From Hyphomicrobiales bacterium (GTDB lineage: Bacteria; Pseudomonadota; Alphaproteobacteria; Rhizobiales; Rhizobiaceae): a stretch of 64,000 nt of DNA. Shown one piece after another: positions 20,485-29,304 of the stretch. The stretch lies in contig UEGR01000021.1 in assembly GCA_900465685.1 (NCBI GenBank), forward strand, positions 118,052 to 182,051, written 5' to 3'. The notes beneath the pieces are model-generated. The model did not search any database. It worked only from the letters and a program-made list of their open reading frames with translations, and had not been told where the DNA came from. A program made the position numbers and the translations under genes. Position 1 is the stretch's first letter, and every line of letters begins with the position of its first letter.

Positions 20485-20829
20485 TTATTTTGCTTTCCAG
20501 CTCAGCGGCGAAGCTTTTTCATAAAGCCAGCCATACTGCCGCACCATTTGTTTGGTGCGCGTGAACTGGAAGCCGATCGTCCCAACGATCATCAGAACGA
20601 TCGTGTCGACCAGATAATAGTGGAAGGAAAGCAGCGTTCCTTCAAACAGCGCGAAGTGGATGAAACGCACAGCAGCGCCCAGCGGGATCAGATAGACCAG
20701 AAGCTGCGGCAAGCTGCGCCAGGTCTGCGCGCAGGCGCGACCTGTCATCCAGGCAGCCCAGCCGCCCAGCACGCACGTGATGAGGAAAAACAGCCAGAAA
20801 GACGGTTCTTCGTAGAGAATACCTTGCAT
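20485..20829 (-). CDS. Small membrane protein in liv operon (DUF6867-like)
   Basis: A 114-residue protein with three hydrophobic segments, at about 9-29 (FWLFFLITCVLGG), 41-58 and 70-87. It looks like the DUF6867 family, which I recall as a companion of branched-chain amino-acid transporter genes in Hyphomicrobiales. The start ATG at 20829 is preceded by AAGGAGA. The gene begins 10 bp after livF and ends at the operon terminator, so it is cotranscribed with livHMGF. Its constant place suggests a role with the transporter in the inner membrane, such as an accessory or assembly subunit. No catalytic motif is visible and the function is unknown. Confidence 0.8.
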   Translation of the reverse strand: MQGILYEEPSFWLFFLITCVLGGWAAWMTGRACAQTWRSLPQLLVYLIPLGAAVRFIHFALFEGTLLSFHYYLVDTIVLMIVGTIGFQFTRTKQMVRQYGWLYEKASPLSWKAK

Positions 20830-20839
20830 GACTTTCTCC

Positions 20840-21589
20840 TTAATGCCTTCCGCCTTCGAGATAGGCGGCGCGCACTTCCGGATCGGCCAGAAGATCACGG
20901 CCAGAGCCGCTCATCGTGATCGATCCGTTGACCATCACATAGCCGCGGTCGGCGAGCTTGAGCGCACCGAATGCGTTCTGCTCGACGAGAAATACCGTCA
21001 GGCCCTGTGTGCGGTTCAGTTCCTTGATCGCCTCGAAGATCTGCTTGACGATCAGCGGTGCAAGACCAAGCGAAGGCTCATCGAGAAGCAAAAGCTTCGG
21101 ACGCGCCATCAACGCGCGAGCGATGGCCAGCATCTGCTGTTCGCCGCCCGACAGTGTACCGCCACGCTGGCTGATGCGCTCCTTGAGACGCGGGAACAGA
21201 TCGAACATCAGCTTCACGTCTTCTTCGAAGTACTTCTGATGATCAAGGCTCGCGCCCATCTGGAGATTTTCGAGAACCGTCATGCGCGGGAAGATACGGC
21301 GACCTTCCGGCGACTGCGCGATACGCAGCTTGGCAATCTCGTGTGGCGGCATGGACGTAATGTCCTTGCCGTTGAAGAGAACGCGACCGGTGCGTGCCTT
21401 CGGCGAACCGAAAATCGTCATCATCAGCGTGGACTTGCCCGCGCCGTTGGCACCGATCAGGGCCACGATTTCGCCCTCGTCCACTGTCAGGTCGATGCCC
21501 TTCAGCGCACAGATGTTGCCGTAATAGGTTTCAACCTTTTCAACGGCCAGAAGCGGTTGCTTTTTCTGCATGGGATCAGCCTGCATCAT
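20840..21589 (-). CDS. livF: Branched-chain amino-acid ABC transporter ATP-binding protein LivF
   Basis: One of the two ATPases of the Liv importer, at the cytoplasmic face of LivHM. It has 249 residues with Walker A GANGAGKS (46-53), signature TLSGGEQQM, Walker B LLLLDEPSLGLAP and the switch histidine-position segment FLVEQN. The EQN in place of EHD at the switch is the normal LivF form. The start ATG at 21589 overlaps the livG stop by 4 bp (ATGA), which implies translational coupling. A second ATG one codon on, or the one at MQKKQP, could also serve. Confidence 0.95.
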   Translation of the reverse strand: MMQADPMQKKQPLLAVEKVETYYGNICALKGIDLTVDEGEIVALIGANGAGKSTLMMTIFGSPKARTGRVLFNGKDITSMPPHEIAKLRIAQSPEGRRIFPRMTVLENLQMGASLDHQKYFEEDVKLMFDLFPRLKERISQRGGTLSGGEQQMLAIARALMARPKLLLLDEPSLGLAPLIVKQIFEAIKELNRTQGLTVFLVEQNAFGALKLADRGYVMVNGSITMSGSGRDLLADPEVRAAYLEGGRH

Positions 21590-22905
21590 TCGCCTCCCTT
21601 CTTCGGCTTGGCCGGAGCTTTTCGGCTTCGCGGCGCCTTTGCGGGAGCAGTCTTGTGGCTCGTCGGAACATCACCGGCTTCGACGCGGCTCGAGAATTCG
21701 GTCGCCTGGCCAGCAGCCAGTTGCTTGGCCTGCCCCACCCAGTCTTCACGGGCGATGCGGCCATCGAATTCCAGATAGGTTTCGGCCTGCTTGATGTCAG
21801 CTTCGGACCATGCGGCGATCTGATCGAAATGATAGATGCCGTGCTCGTTCAGCTTCTTTTCGTTAACCGCACCGATACCCTTCACGAGCGTCAGATTGTC
21901 GGCCTTGCCATCGCGAGCCGCTTCCAATCCACCGGCAAGACGGGACACTTCCGCAGCCTTTTCCTGTTCGATCGCTTCTTCGGCAAGCTGCGTCGTAACA
22001 AGATCGATGGCATCGGTCACACCAGGCTTGTCCGCCTCGTCAATCAGATCGGCGATTTCCTCGTCGTCGACGCCGAGATAAGCAGCGATAACGCGCGGAT
22101 CGTTGCGGACTTCTTCCGGCGTGCCGTCAGAAATCTTCGTGCCATATTCCAGCACGATCACGTGGTCGGAAATTTCCATAACCACCGACATATCGTGCTC
22201 GATCAGCAGGAGCGACGTTCCCGTATCCTTGCGGATATCAAGCAGAAGCTTGTTCAGCTCAGCCGACTCGCGTGGATTGAGGCCTGCTGCCGGTTCATCG
22301 AGGCAGAGAATTTCCGGCTCGGTGCACATGGCGCGGGCGATTTCCAGACGGCGCTGATCGCCATAAGGCAGATCGCCGGCCGGATCGTCTGCGCGCGCAG
22401 TCAGATTGATCTTGTCCAGCCAGTAACGCGCCTTTTCGATGGCTTCCTTGGCGGCCTTCTTGTAGCCCGGCAAGCCCAGAAGACCGAGGATCGTGAACCC
22501 GGACGACCGCATCAGCGTGTTGTGCTGGGCGACCAGCAGGTTTTCCAGAACGGTCAGGCCTGAGAACAGGCGAATATTCTGGAAGGTACGTGCCACCTTG
22601 GCCTGTTTGGTGATCTGGAAATCCGGAAGACGTTCCAGAAGGAAAGTGTCGCCCGTGTTCCGATGCATGGTCAACATCCCGCCCGTTGGCTTGTAAAAGC
22701 CGGTGATGCAGTTGAAGACCGTCGTTTTACCGGCCCCGTTCGGGCCAATGAGCGCGGTAATGTCACCACGCTTCACATCGAAGCTCAGATCGTTGATGGC
22801 GACGAGGCCACCAAAGCGCATCGACAGATGCTCAACCTGAAGAACGGTGTCTTTCTGAACCAGGTTTTTCTGAACATTGTCAGACATTGTCGCTGTCTCC
22901 GCCAT
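21586..22905 (-). CDS. livG: LivG ATP-binding protein with C-terminal helix-hairpin-helix extension
   Basis: The first 280 residues are a normal LivG ATPase: Walker A GPNGAGKT (54-61), signature-position YGDQRRLEIARA (181-192), Walker B ILCLDEPAAGLNP (199-211) and switch EHD (236-238). The chain then continues to residue 439, about 160 longer than typical LivG. Residues about 281-335 are an acidic helical linker. Residues about 336-398 read LTLVKGIGAVNEKKLNEHGI, then FDQIAAWSEADI and GRIAREDWVGQAKQLA. This is the helix-hairpin-helix-type domain known at the C-terminus of alphaproteobacterial NuoE and ribosomal L21. A basic Lys/Pro/Ala tail closes the protein. The start shares one base with the livM stop. 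Confidence 0.94.
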   Translation of the reverse strand: MAETATMSDNVQKNLVQKDTVLQVEHLSMRFGGLVAINDLSFDVKRGDITALIGPNGAGKTTVFNCITGFYKPTGGMLTMHRNTGDTFLLERLPDFQITKQAKVARTFQNIRLFSGLTVLENLLVAQHNTLMRSSGFTILGLLGLPGYKKAAKEAIEKARYWLDKINLTARADDPAGDLPYGDQRRLEIARAMCTEPEILCLDEPAAGLNPRESAELNKLLLDIRKDTGTSLLLIEHDMSVVMEISDHVIVLEYGTKISDGTPEEVRNDPRVIAAYLGVDDEEIADLIDEADKPGVTDAIDLVTTQLAEEAIEQEKAAEVSRLAGGLEAARDGKADNLTLVKGIGAVNEKKLNEHGIYHFDQIAAWSEADIKQAETYLEFDGRIAREDWVGQAKQLAAGQATEFSSRVEAGDVPTSHKTAPAKAPRSRKAPAKPKKGGE

Positions 22906-24284
22906 CAGCCGTGCCCTTCCTTGGTAAAGGCACCCGACACCATCTTCTTTGCATGCAGGAACGCGCTTGGTTCTCGGCTTCCGACAAAGCCACGCGGTTT
23001 CCAGACCATGACGACCACCATAGCGAGGCCGAAGATCAGCATGCGATAGAGTTCCGGCGTAAAGTCGGGACCGAAGATCACCTTCAGGAAGCCCATTTCG
23101 CGCAGGATTTCCGTGCCGCCGATCATGACGACTGCAGCGATGGCGATACCGACGAGCGACCCCATACCGCCGAGAACGACGATGGCGAGGATAACTGCGG
23201 ATTCAAGGAACACGAAGGATTCCGGGCTCACAAAGCCCTGACGTGCGGCGAAGAAGGAGCCCGCAAAACCACCGAACATTGCGCCCGTGGCAAAAGCCGT
23301 GAGCTTGGTGGTCGTGGTGTTGATGCCGAGCGAACGGCAGGCGATTTCGTCTTCACGCAGCGCTTCCCATGCACGGCCAACCGGCATGCGGCGCAGACGG
23401 ATCGTAACCCAGGCAGTCAGAAGCGCCAGCAGCAGAATGACGTAATAAAGGAAGAACTTGTAATGCGCCGGCGAGAAAGCAATTCCCATATGTGCGGCAA
23501 AACCATCCGGACCGGCCTTGAACGGCAGACCGAAGAAGGTTGCCTTGGCAATGCCCGAAATACCGAAGGTGCCCTTGGTGAGATCGGTCCAGTTGATGAG
23601 CACCAGACGGATGATTTCACCGAAAGCCAGCGTCACGATGGCAAGATAGTCACCGCGCAGACGCAAGACCGGGAAGCCCAGAATGACGCCCCATGTCGCG
23701 GCCAGAATGCCAGCCATGGGAAGCAGCATCCAGAACGACAGGCCGAAATAGCTCGAGAGGATCGCGTAGGAATAAGCACCGACAGCGTAGAAGGCCACAT
23801 AGCCGAGATCGAGCAGACCGGCGAGACCGACAACGATGTTCAACCCCCAGGCCAGCATCACATAGATGAGGATCTGAACGCCGAAATTATCGACCCATTT
23901 GAGCGAACCCTGCCAGCCCAGAGCCATGACGATCAGGATCGGATAGGCAAAGAGGAAGGCAACGCCAAGCTTGGAGAAATGAGTGCGGAAGAAGGACTGG
24001 CCTTCCGAGGCATCCACCGTGCGCTTGCTTTTGGCGAGTTTGCGCGCCTCCAGCTGCGGCTGCAGGAACGCAACGAACAGGAATCGCCCCACTGCCGCCA
24101 GCGCGACCATGACAGCCAAAGCGCCCCAGCGCTGCACCAGCACCAGTTCATTGTTGATATTCTGCTCGGTCTTGAAACCGATGATCAGAACGAAGAGACC
24201 CAGCGCCAGCAAACCGGCGATGATACCTTCACGAATGGCCCGGCCAAAAAGGGAATCCGGGCGTGAACTCGACTGTACAGCCAT
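22905..24284 (-). CDS. livM: Branched-chain amino-acid ABC transporter permease LivM
   Basis: A 459-residue inner-membrane permease of the LivM family, one of the two channel subunits. The N-terminal 110 residues hold extra hydrophobic segments and a charged loop (about 75-95), as in other long LivM proteins. The conserved core has [23 protein letters not shown], the EAA-like loop [18 protein letters not shown] and the GGMGSLVG segment. It follows livH by 2 bp and overlaps livG by one base, so translation of the operon is tightly coupled. The long N-terminus is not seen as a separate domain. Confidence 0.94.
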   Translation of the reverse strand: MAVQSSSRPDSLFGRAIREGIIAGLLALGLFVLIIGFKTEQNINNELVLVQRWGALAVMVALAAVGRFLFVAFLQPQLEARKLAKSKRTVDASEGQSFFRTHFSKLGVAFLFAYPILIVMALGWQGSLKWVDNFGVQILIYVMLAWGLNIVVGLAGLLDLGYVAFYAVGAYSYAILSSYFGLSFWMLLPMAGILAATWGVILGFPVLRLRGDYLAIVTLAFGEIIRLVLINWTDLTKGTFGISGIAKATFFGLPFKAGPDGFAAHMGIAFSPAHYKFFLYYVILLLALLTAWVTIRLRRMPVGRAWEALREDEIACRSLGINTTTTKLTAFATGAMFGGFAGSFFAARQGFVSPESFVFLESAVILAIVVLGGMGSLVGIAIAAVVMIGGTEILREMGFLKVIFGPDFTPELYRMLIFGLAMVVVMVWKPRGFVGSREPSAFLHAKKMVSGAFTKEGHG

Positions 24285-24286
24285 GA

Positions 24287-25195
24287 TTACACCTTTTCGA
24301 CTTCAGGACGGCCAAGAATACCCGACGGCATGAAGATCAGCACGATCGCCAGGATCGAAAACGCCGCGACATCCTTGTAGTCGATCGAGAAATAAGCCGA
24401 CCAGAGCGCTTCGATCAGACCGATCAGCAGACCGCCGACAACCGCACCCGGAAGCGAGCCAATACCGCCCAGAACTGCGGCGGTGAACGCCTTGACGCCG
24501 GGGATGAACCCGTCGGCGAAGGAAATCACACCGTAGAAGGACAGGTAAAGTGTACCGGCAACGGCTGCGAGCATGGCGCCCATCACGAAGGTGAGCGAAA
24601 TCACGCGGTCGACATTGATGCCGAGAAGTGCGGCCATCTTGCGGTCTTGCTCACAGGCACGCTGCGCACGACCGAGCGATGTACGATTGACGATGTACCA
24701 GAAGATCGCCAGCAGCACCGCCGTTACCACAATGACGACGATCTGCTTGAGCGAAATCGTGACACTGGAACCGAACAGGCTGTACGAGCCGTTCAGGAGC
24801 TGCGGAACCGGCTTGTTGCGCGGACCCTGCGTCACCTGGACGAAGTTGGACAAGACGATCGACATGCCGATTGCCGTGATCAGCGGTGCAAGGCGGAACG
24901 AACCGCGCAGCGGCCGATAAGCCACGCGCTCGATCGTCCAGCTCCACAAGCCGGTCATGAGCATAGCAACCACCATCATCAGAAGCAGAAGCAGCGCAAT
25001 CGGCAGTGCTCCGATGAAGGTTGTGATGATTAGAAAAACAATCAGCGCCATAAAGGCGCCGAGCATAAAAACATCGCCATGAGCAAAGTTGATCATGCCA
25101 ATGATACCATAGACCATCGTGTAGCCGATGGCGATCAGGCCATAGATCGAACCGAGCGCGAGCCCGTTGATCACCTGCTGGAGGAAATATTCCAT
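24287..25195 (-). CDS. livH: Branched-chain amino-acid ABC transporter permease LivH
   Basis: The second channel subunit of the importer, 302 residues with about eight hydrophobic segments. Family marks include [20 protein letters not shown] at the start, [15 protein letters not shown], the EAA-like loop [19 protein letters not shown] and [14 protein letters not shown]. The ATG at 25195 is favoured because GGGTGG lies just upstream; an ATG five codons earlier is possible. It is the first gene of livHMGF-DUF6867. The promoter should lie in 25196-25456, where I see no clear operator. Confidence 0.94.
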   Translation of the reverse strand: MEYFLQQVINGLALGSIYGLIAIGYTMVYGIIGMINFAHGDVFMLGAFMALIVFLIITTFIGALPIALLLLLMMVVAMLMTGLWSWTIERVAYRPLRGSFRLAPLITAIGMSIVLSNFVQVTQGPRNKPVPQLLNGSYSLFGSSVTISLKQIVVIVVTAVLLAIFWYIVNRTSLGRAQRACEQDRKMAALLGINVDRVISLTFVMGAMLAAVAGTLYLSFYGVISFADGFIPGVKAFTAAVLGGIGSLPGAVVGGLLIGLIEALWSAYFSIDYKDVAAFSILAIVLIFMPSGILGRPEVEKV

Positions 25196-25456
25196 CGAAA
25201 AGCCACCCATTTAACAAGCCGGAATCTTATTGGCGCATCATTATTTCGTGCACCCTCATTTTTTTCCCGGTCGATTACACCTAACGGCTGCATCAAGGAA
25301 TGCAAGCCCCTTTCGTCTTAAACAAAAGACTAATTGCTTCATCCTTCTGCAAACCAGTTATGTCCCCTACTAAACGCCCCTTTCGCGTCCTTTTCTACCG
25401 AAACGGACGCCTTATCCCATGTTTTCCCCGAAGCCTCAAAGGGCAAGAAATTGGGT

Positions 25457-25478
25457 GGTTGGCCGCTTTTGGCCAACC
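25457..25478 (-). terminator. Possible terminator of the hydroxyproline epimerase operon
   Basis: GGTTGGCC (25457-25464) and GGCCAACC (25471-25478) form a perfect 8-bp stem with a 6-base loop, 10 bp past the epimerase stop. The run of T after it on the minus strand is weak (CAATTTCTTG), so it may be only partly efficient. Confidence 0.5.
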
Positions 25479-25487
25479 GTACCCGTT

Positions 25488-26513
25488 TTACGAAACTGTG
25501 AAACCGTGAGCAAACGGATCCCGGTCATCGATGAAGATGGTATTATAACCTGTCATGCGTGCCCAGCCCGCAATTGACGGGATAATTCCCGGCAGGACGG
25601 TATCCTGGCCCGATGCTGGGCCCGTGACTTCCACTGCACGCTCGACGCGACCGTGGAACAACGAACCGATGATGGATTCATGCACGAATTCATCGCCCGG
25701 CTTCAGCTTGCCCTTGGCGGTGAGCTGCGCCATGCGTGCCGAGGTGCCAGTGCCGCAAGGCGAACGGTCGATGGCCTTGTCGCCATAAAAGACGGCGTTT
25801 CGGGCATGGGCTTCCGGCTTGGTCGGCTTGCCGGTCCAAAGGATATGCGTCAGACGGTTGATATCGGCCAGCAGTGGGTGCTGGAACTTGTATTTCTCGT
25901 TGAGACGCTGGCGCAGAACCGGGCTCCAGGCGATCAGCTGCAAGGCGCTGTAATCGGCCATGTCGGTGTAGTTGTCCTGCGGCTCGACGATGGCATAGAA
26001 ATTACCGCCATAAGCCACATCGACCTTGAGCGTACCGAGATCAGGGCATTCCACTTCCATGCCCTCGGCATAGAGGAAAGCCGGAACATTGGTGAGGCGC
26101 ACGCGCTCCACATACTGGCCGTTCTGCTCATATTCGATGGCAACCAGACCGGCTGGCGTATCGAGGTTGAGTTTGCCGGGCGTCTTCGGCGTGACGAGGC
26201 CCTGTTCAATGGCCATGGTCACCGTACCGATGGTGCCGTGACCGCACATGGGCAAGCAACCGGAGGTCTCGATGAACAGCACCGCCACATCGCAATCCGG
26301 GCGCGTCGGCGGATAGAGGATCGATCCCGACATCATGTCGTGGCCGCGTGGTTCGAACATCAGGCCGGTGCGGATCCAGTCAAACTCGCGCAGAAAATGC
26401 GCGCGCTTTTCCATCATGGTCGAACCTTCGAGGTTCGGGCCGCCGCCGGCAACCAGACGCACAGGGTTACCGCATGTATGTCCGTCGACGCAGAAAAAGG
26501 AATGTCTTGCCAT
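25488..26513 (-). CDS. 4-hydroxyproline 2-epimerase / proline racemase family (PrpA-like)
   Basis: Cofactor-independent epimerase using two cysteines as acid and base. Both are present, Cys90 in LPMCGHGTIG and Cys253 in DRSPCGTGTSA. The 341 residues closely resemble Brucella abortus PrpA from memory, which is described as a B-cell mitogen and a hydroxyproline-2-epimerase. The main difference is a short extra segment near 300-315 (around GPASGQDTVLPG). The ATG at 26513 matches the PrpA start; a long in-frame upstream extension is unsupported. The gene follows a D-amino-acid oxidoreductase by 5 bp, so the pair would convert trans-4-hydroxy-L-proline to the cis-D form and oxidise it. No signal peptide is visible, although secretion of PrpA has been proposed. 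Confidence 0.92.
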   Translation of the reverse strand: MARHSFFCVDGHTCGNPVRLVAGGGPNLEGSTMMEKRAHFLREFDWIRTGLMFEPRGHDMMSGSILYPPTRPDCDVAVLFIETSGCLPMCGHGTIGTVTMAIEQGLVTPKTPGKLNLDTPAGLVAIEYEQNGQYVERVRLTNVPAFLYAEGMEVECPDLGTLKVDVAYGGNFYAIVEPQDNYTDMADYSALQLIAWSPVLRQRLNEKYKFQHPLLADINRLTHILWTGKPTKPEAHARNAVFYGDKAIDRSPCGTGTSARMAQLTAKGKLKPGDEFVHESIIGSLFHGRVERAVEVTGPASGQDTVLPGIIPSIAGWARMTGYNTIFIDDRDPFAHGFTVS

Positions 26514-26518
26514 GATGG

Positions 26519-27796
26519 TCAGTTCCGAAAACGTTGAGGCTTGAATGGTTCGATGTCGATTGCAGGCTTCGCACCGGTGATCAGATCGCGGATGAGGCGT
26601 CCGGTCGCTGCCGATTGCGTGAGGCCAAGATGGCCGTGGCCGAAGCCGTAGAAAATATTTCCGCCCGACGATGCGCGGCCGATAACAGGCACTGAGTCCG
26701 GAATGGACGGACGATAGCCCATCCACTCGCGTCCGCCTTCAGTCTTGAGGCCGGGCAGGAAGCGGGAAGCCTTGGTCAGCATCGCTTTGGAGCGCGCATA
26801 ATTCGGCGGCAGATCAAGCCCGCCGAATTCAACCGCGCCGCCAACGCGCAATCCTGTCGCCATTGGCGTGACGACGAAACCGTGACTTGGGAAAGTGAGC
26901 TGTCGCTTCACATCGAAAGACCCCACCGGCAATGTGGTGTTGTAACCGCGTTCGGTGTCGAGCGGCACCGCGTCGCCGAACCCCTTGGCGAAATCGCGTG
27001 AGAAGGCGCCGGTCATCACGATGAGGTTCTTCGCGTTGATTTCGGTGCCGTCTTCAAGACGCACACGCGCGCCGCCATCTGCCGGTTGCGCGCTCGTCAC
27101 TTTCGCTTTCAGGAAGCGTGCGCCAAGGCGCTCCGCATAGGCCCAGACAGCCTGTCCGAACAGTTTCGGGTCGCTGACATTTTTCCAGCCGGGCACGAAG
27201 GTTCCGGCCACGATGCGCGGGCTCAGACCCGGCTGCAATTCGGCCAGCCGCGCACCATGGACATGCTCATGCGCAATGCCAGCCTTCTCGCGAATGTCCC
27301 AGCTTGGCAGAGCAGCGTTCAGCTCGGCTTCGCTTTCATAGAGTTCCAGATTGCCGTTTTCCTGCAGACGGTCGCGCAACTCGGCGCGGTCGATCAGCGC
27401 CAGCATTTCGCTTGCCGCAAGCCGCATGATATTGGCCTGCGTGACAGCGGTTTTCTCCAGCGCTTCGGCGCTGCTGGCGCGCCAGAATTGATACAGCCAC
27501 GGCACCATTTTCGGGAAATAGGACGGGCGAATGGAGAACGGTCCCAGCGGGTCCATCAGCCAGCCCGGTACCTTGCGCATGACACCCTTGGAAGCCAGCG
27601 GCAGAATTTCGGAAAAGGCGAGCGCCGCAGCATTGCCGGAACTCGTTTCCTCGCAAATGCCCGTGCGATCAATGACGAGCACGTCACGCCCGGCTTCGGT
27701 CAGGAGAGCTGCCGTCACAGAACCGACAATGCCGCCGCCGATGATAACAATATCCTGCTGTCCCATTTTTTGCTGCTTGTTGGGATCAGATTTCAT
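26519..27796 (-). CDS. FAD-dependent D-amino-acid (cis-4-hydroxy-D-proline) oxidoreductase, DadA-like
   Basis: A 425-residue DAO-family flavoprotein. The FAD motif IVIIGGGIVGS is near residues 15-26, the RTGICEETSSGNAA stretch follows, and the C-terminal GFGHGHLGLTQSAATG closes the FAD site. It is similar to D-amino-acid dehydrogenase DadA. The neighbour epimerase makes D-hydroxyproline the likely substrate, as in known hydroxyproline operons. The start chosen is ATG 27796, with GGGGAG 13 bases upstream; a GTG six codons earlier and an ATG ten codons later are alternatives. It is the first gene of the two-gene operon and diverges from the GntR gene. Confidence 0.9.
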   Translation of the reverse strand: MKSDPNKQQKMGQQDIVIIGGGIVGSVTAALLTEAGRDVLVIDRTGICEETSSGNAAALAFSEILPLASKGVMRKVPGWLMDPLGPFSIRPSYFPKMVPWLYQFWRASSAEALEKTAVTQANIMRLAASEMLALIDRAELRDRLQENGNLELYESEAELNAALPSWDIREKAGIAHEHVHGARLAELQPGLSPRIVAGTFVPGWKNVSDPKLFGQAVWAYAERLGARFLKAKVTSAQPADGGARVRLEDGTEINAKNLIVMTGAFSRDFAKGFGDAVPLDTERGYNTTLPVGSFDVKRQLTFPSHGFVVTPMATGLRVGGAVEFGGLDLPPNYARSKAMLTKASRFLPGLKTEGGREWMGYRPSIPDSVPVIGRASSGGNIFYGFGHGHLGLTQSAATGRLIRDLITGAKPAIDIEPFKPQRFRN

Positions 27797-28052
27797 TCTT
27801 GTGCGGCTCCCCACCGATCCTTATGAGAGGCGTCATCACGGATGGAGCCCCTTGTCTTTGTCAATACCGGTTACCCGGTGCCCGAATTTCTTGCTTGCAA
27901 TCCATGCCTGTCTGGCACAATGCGGGTTCGAAATCAGAGCGACTTTGAAATCGGAGCGCCAGCCCGTCTAACAAAATTTTGGAATAACACTATGCCGAAA
28001 CCCGGTTAAAGCAAGCGGAGGCCCGGCATGGCTGCACCCTTGGTCCGTATTG

Positions 28053-28069
28053 ATATATCAGAGATATAT
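28053..28069. promoter_or_regulatory. Candidate GntR operator
   Basis: ATATATCAGAGATATAT is a perfect inverted repeat with 7-bp arms and a 3-base centre. It lies in the spacer between the divergent dadA-like and gntR genes, 50 bp ahead of the gntR start. FadR-type GntR proteins bind such short palindromes, so it probably serves this regulator. Confidence 0.6.
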
Positions 28070-28118
28070 TTGTAGGATTGTTTCATGTCAATTGCCATCA
28101 TGCAGGACACTGGACCCG

Positions 28119-28814
28119 ATGACACAGACGAGCCTCCGCGAGCGGTCAATGAAAAGCGCCACCGGCAAACTGACAACCGCCATTGACGGCCTAGGCGGCG
28201 AAAGCCTTGCCGATCAGGCCTATCGCACGCTTGAACGCATGATCGTGACACTCGAACTGGAGCCGGGAGCTGTCGTCAACGAACGCACGCTCATCGAGCT
28301 GACAGGAATGGGGCGCACACCGCTGCGTGAAGCCATTCAGCGGCTTGCCTGGGAAGGACTGATGGAAGTCCGCCCCCGTTCCGGCATTGCGATCGCGCCG
28401 ATTGACCCGAAGGATTTTGCCAAGGTGCTGGATGCCCGCGAAGGCGTCGAACGTGTGTTGGCGCGCGATGCGGCCCGCTTTGGTAGTCCGCGCGATTATC
28501 AACGGCTGGAGGCGGCCGCCGCTGCCATGCGGAAGGCCATCCCGGATGAGGACGTGCAGTCATTTCTCGATGCCGACAAGGCCTTCGACATCGTTCTCGG
28601 CACCGCGGCCAACAATCCCTATGCGACCCGTCTGGCGGCCCCGCTTCAGACGCATAGCCGTCGCTTCTGGTTCCGCTTGCGCCCATCGGCCAGCATTACC
28701 GGCTCCGCCCATGCCCATGCCGCGCTCATCGAAGCCATTGTGTCCCGCGAACCGGAGCGCGCCAGCAATACCGCAAGTGAACTGATGGAATATCTGCGCA
28801 CGCTTGCACCCTAA
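28119..28814 (+). CDS. GntR-family (FadR/FCD) transcriptional regulator
   Basis: A 231-residue protein with an N-terminal winged helix (about 35-95: ADQAYRTLERMIVTLELEPG, NERTLIELTGMGRTPLREAIQRL) and a C-terminal helical FCD ligand domain (about 110-220). The FCD metal-ligand pattern is weak, with Asp in DARE and His in HAHAAL. The start is taken as ATG 28119; an ATG at 28149 is also possible, and neither has a strong ribosome site. It diverges from the hydroxyproline genes and a palindromic operator lies between them, so it likely controls hydroxyproline catabolism. The ligand is inferred, not shown. Confidence 0.88.
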   Translation: MTQTSLRERSMKSATGKLTTAIDGLGGESLADQAYRTLERMIVTLELEPGAVVNERTLIELTGMGRTPLREAIQRLAWEGLMEVRPRSGIAIAPIDPKDFAKVLDAREGVERVLARDAARFGSPRDYQRLEAAAAAMRKAIPDEDVQSFLDADKAFDIVLGTAANNPYATRLAAPLQTHSRRFWFRLRPSASITGSAHAHAALIEAIVSREPERASNTASELMEYLRTLAP

Positions 28815-29026
28815 CGCATACGGGAACTTCTACGCGAGCGCTCTGTCGTTCTCACGCCGTAGGAGGCCGATGCATTGGTATCGAAAACCATGCCGTCATC
28901 CGTATTCACATCGTTGAGCGCCCGCGCATAGGAATGCCGGGTGCCATGGCGCATATCCTTCGCCTGCACCGAAACGATGGAAACAATGGCCATGAGGCCC
29001 ACCAGGGTCTGGGTCGAATAACGCAT
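28811..29026 (-). CDS. Small exported hypothetical protein
   Basis: A 71-residue product starting MRYSTQTLVGLMAIVSIVSVQA, a likely Sec signal peptide with cleavage at the end of this stretch. The mature part (about 49 residues) is polar, with DVNTDDGMVFDTNASASYGV and an Arg-rich C-terminus. The ATG at 29026 follows GGGAG with good spacing, which supports translation. The stop codon overlaps the gntR stop by 4 bases on the opposite strand. I do not recognise a family. It is convergent with gntR and has no partner gene in an operon. Confidence 0.6.
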   Translation of the reverse strand: MRYSTQTLVGLMAIVSIVSVQAKDMRHGTRHSYARALNDVNTDDGMVFDTNASASYGVRTTERSRRSSRMR

Positions 29027-29250
29027 TTCCGACGCTCCCGTCAGGCAAAACACCACGGCACTTGTTCGATCCGTTCAACGGCGCTTTGTGTGTTGGTTTG
29101 AACGCACATCTTTTCGAAAGCCGACTTGCGCATTTCTGGACATGCGTTCCGTCCGCAAAATTGTGCGACCAGTGAACGGTGAACTGGCGACCGAAAGATG
29201 GCGCAAGCCGACCGGCTTCGGGGCAGATTTTCACAAAACCGTGATTGAAA

Positions 29251-29277
29251 TAAAAAAGCCGGAGCGAACGCTCCGGC
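29251..29277 (-). terminator. Terminator of the MarR gene
   Basis: GCCGGAGCG (29258-29266) and its complement CGCTCCGGC (29269-29277) form a strong stem; the minus strand continues TTTTTTATTTC. Confidence 0.88.
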
Positions 29278-29304
29278 CGGTTTCTCAAGGACTGAGACGT
29301 TCGT

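Noticed and set aside
22887..24266. A 459-codon plus-strand frame opposite livM
   Set aside because: Hydrophilic mirror of a membrane-protein gene; no family signature.
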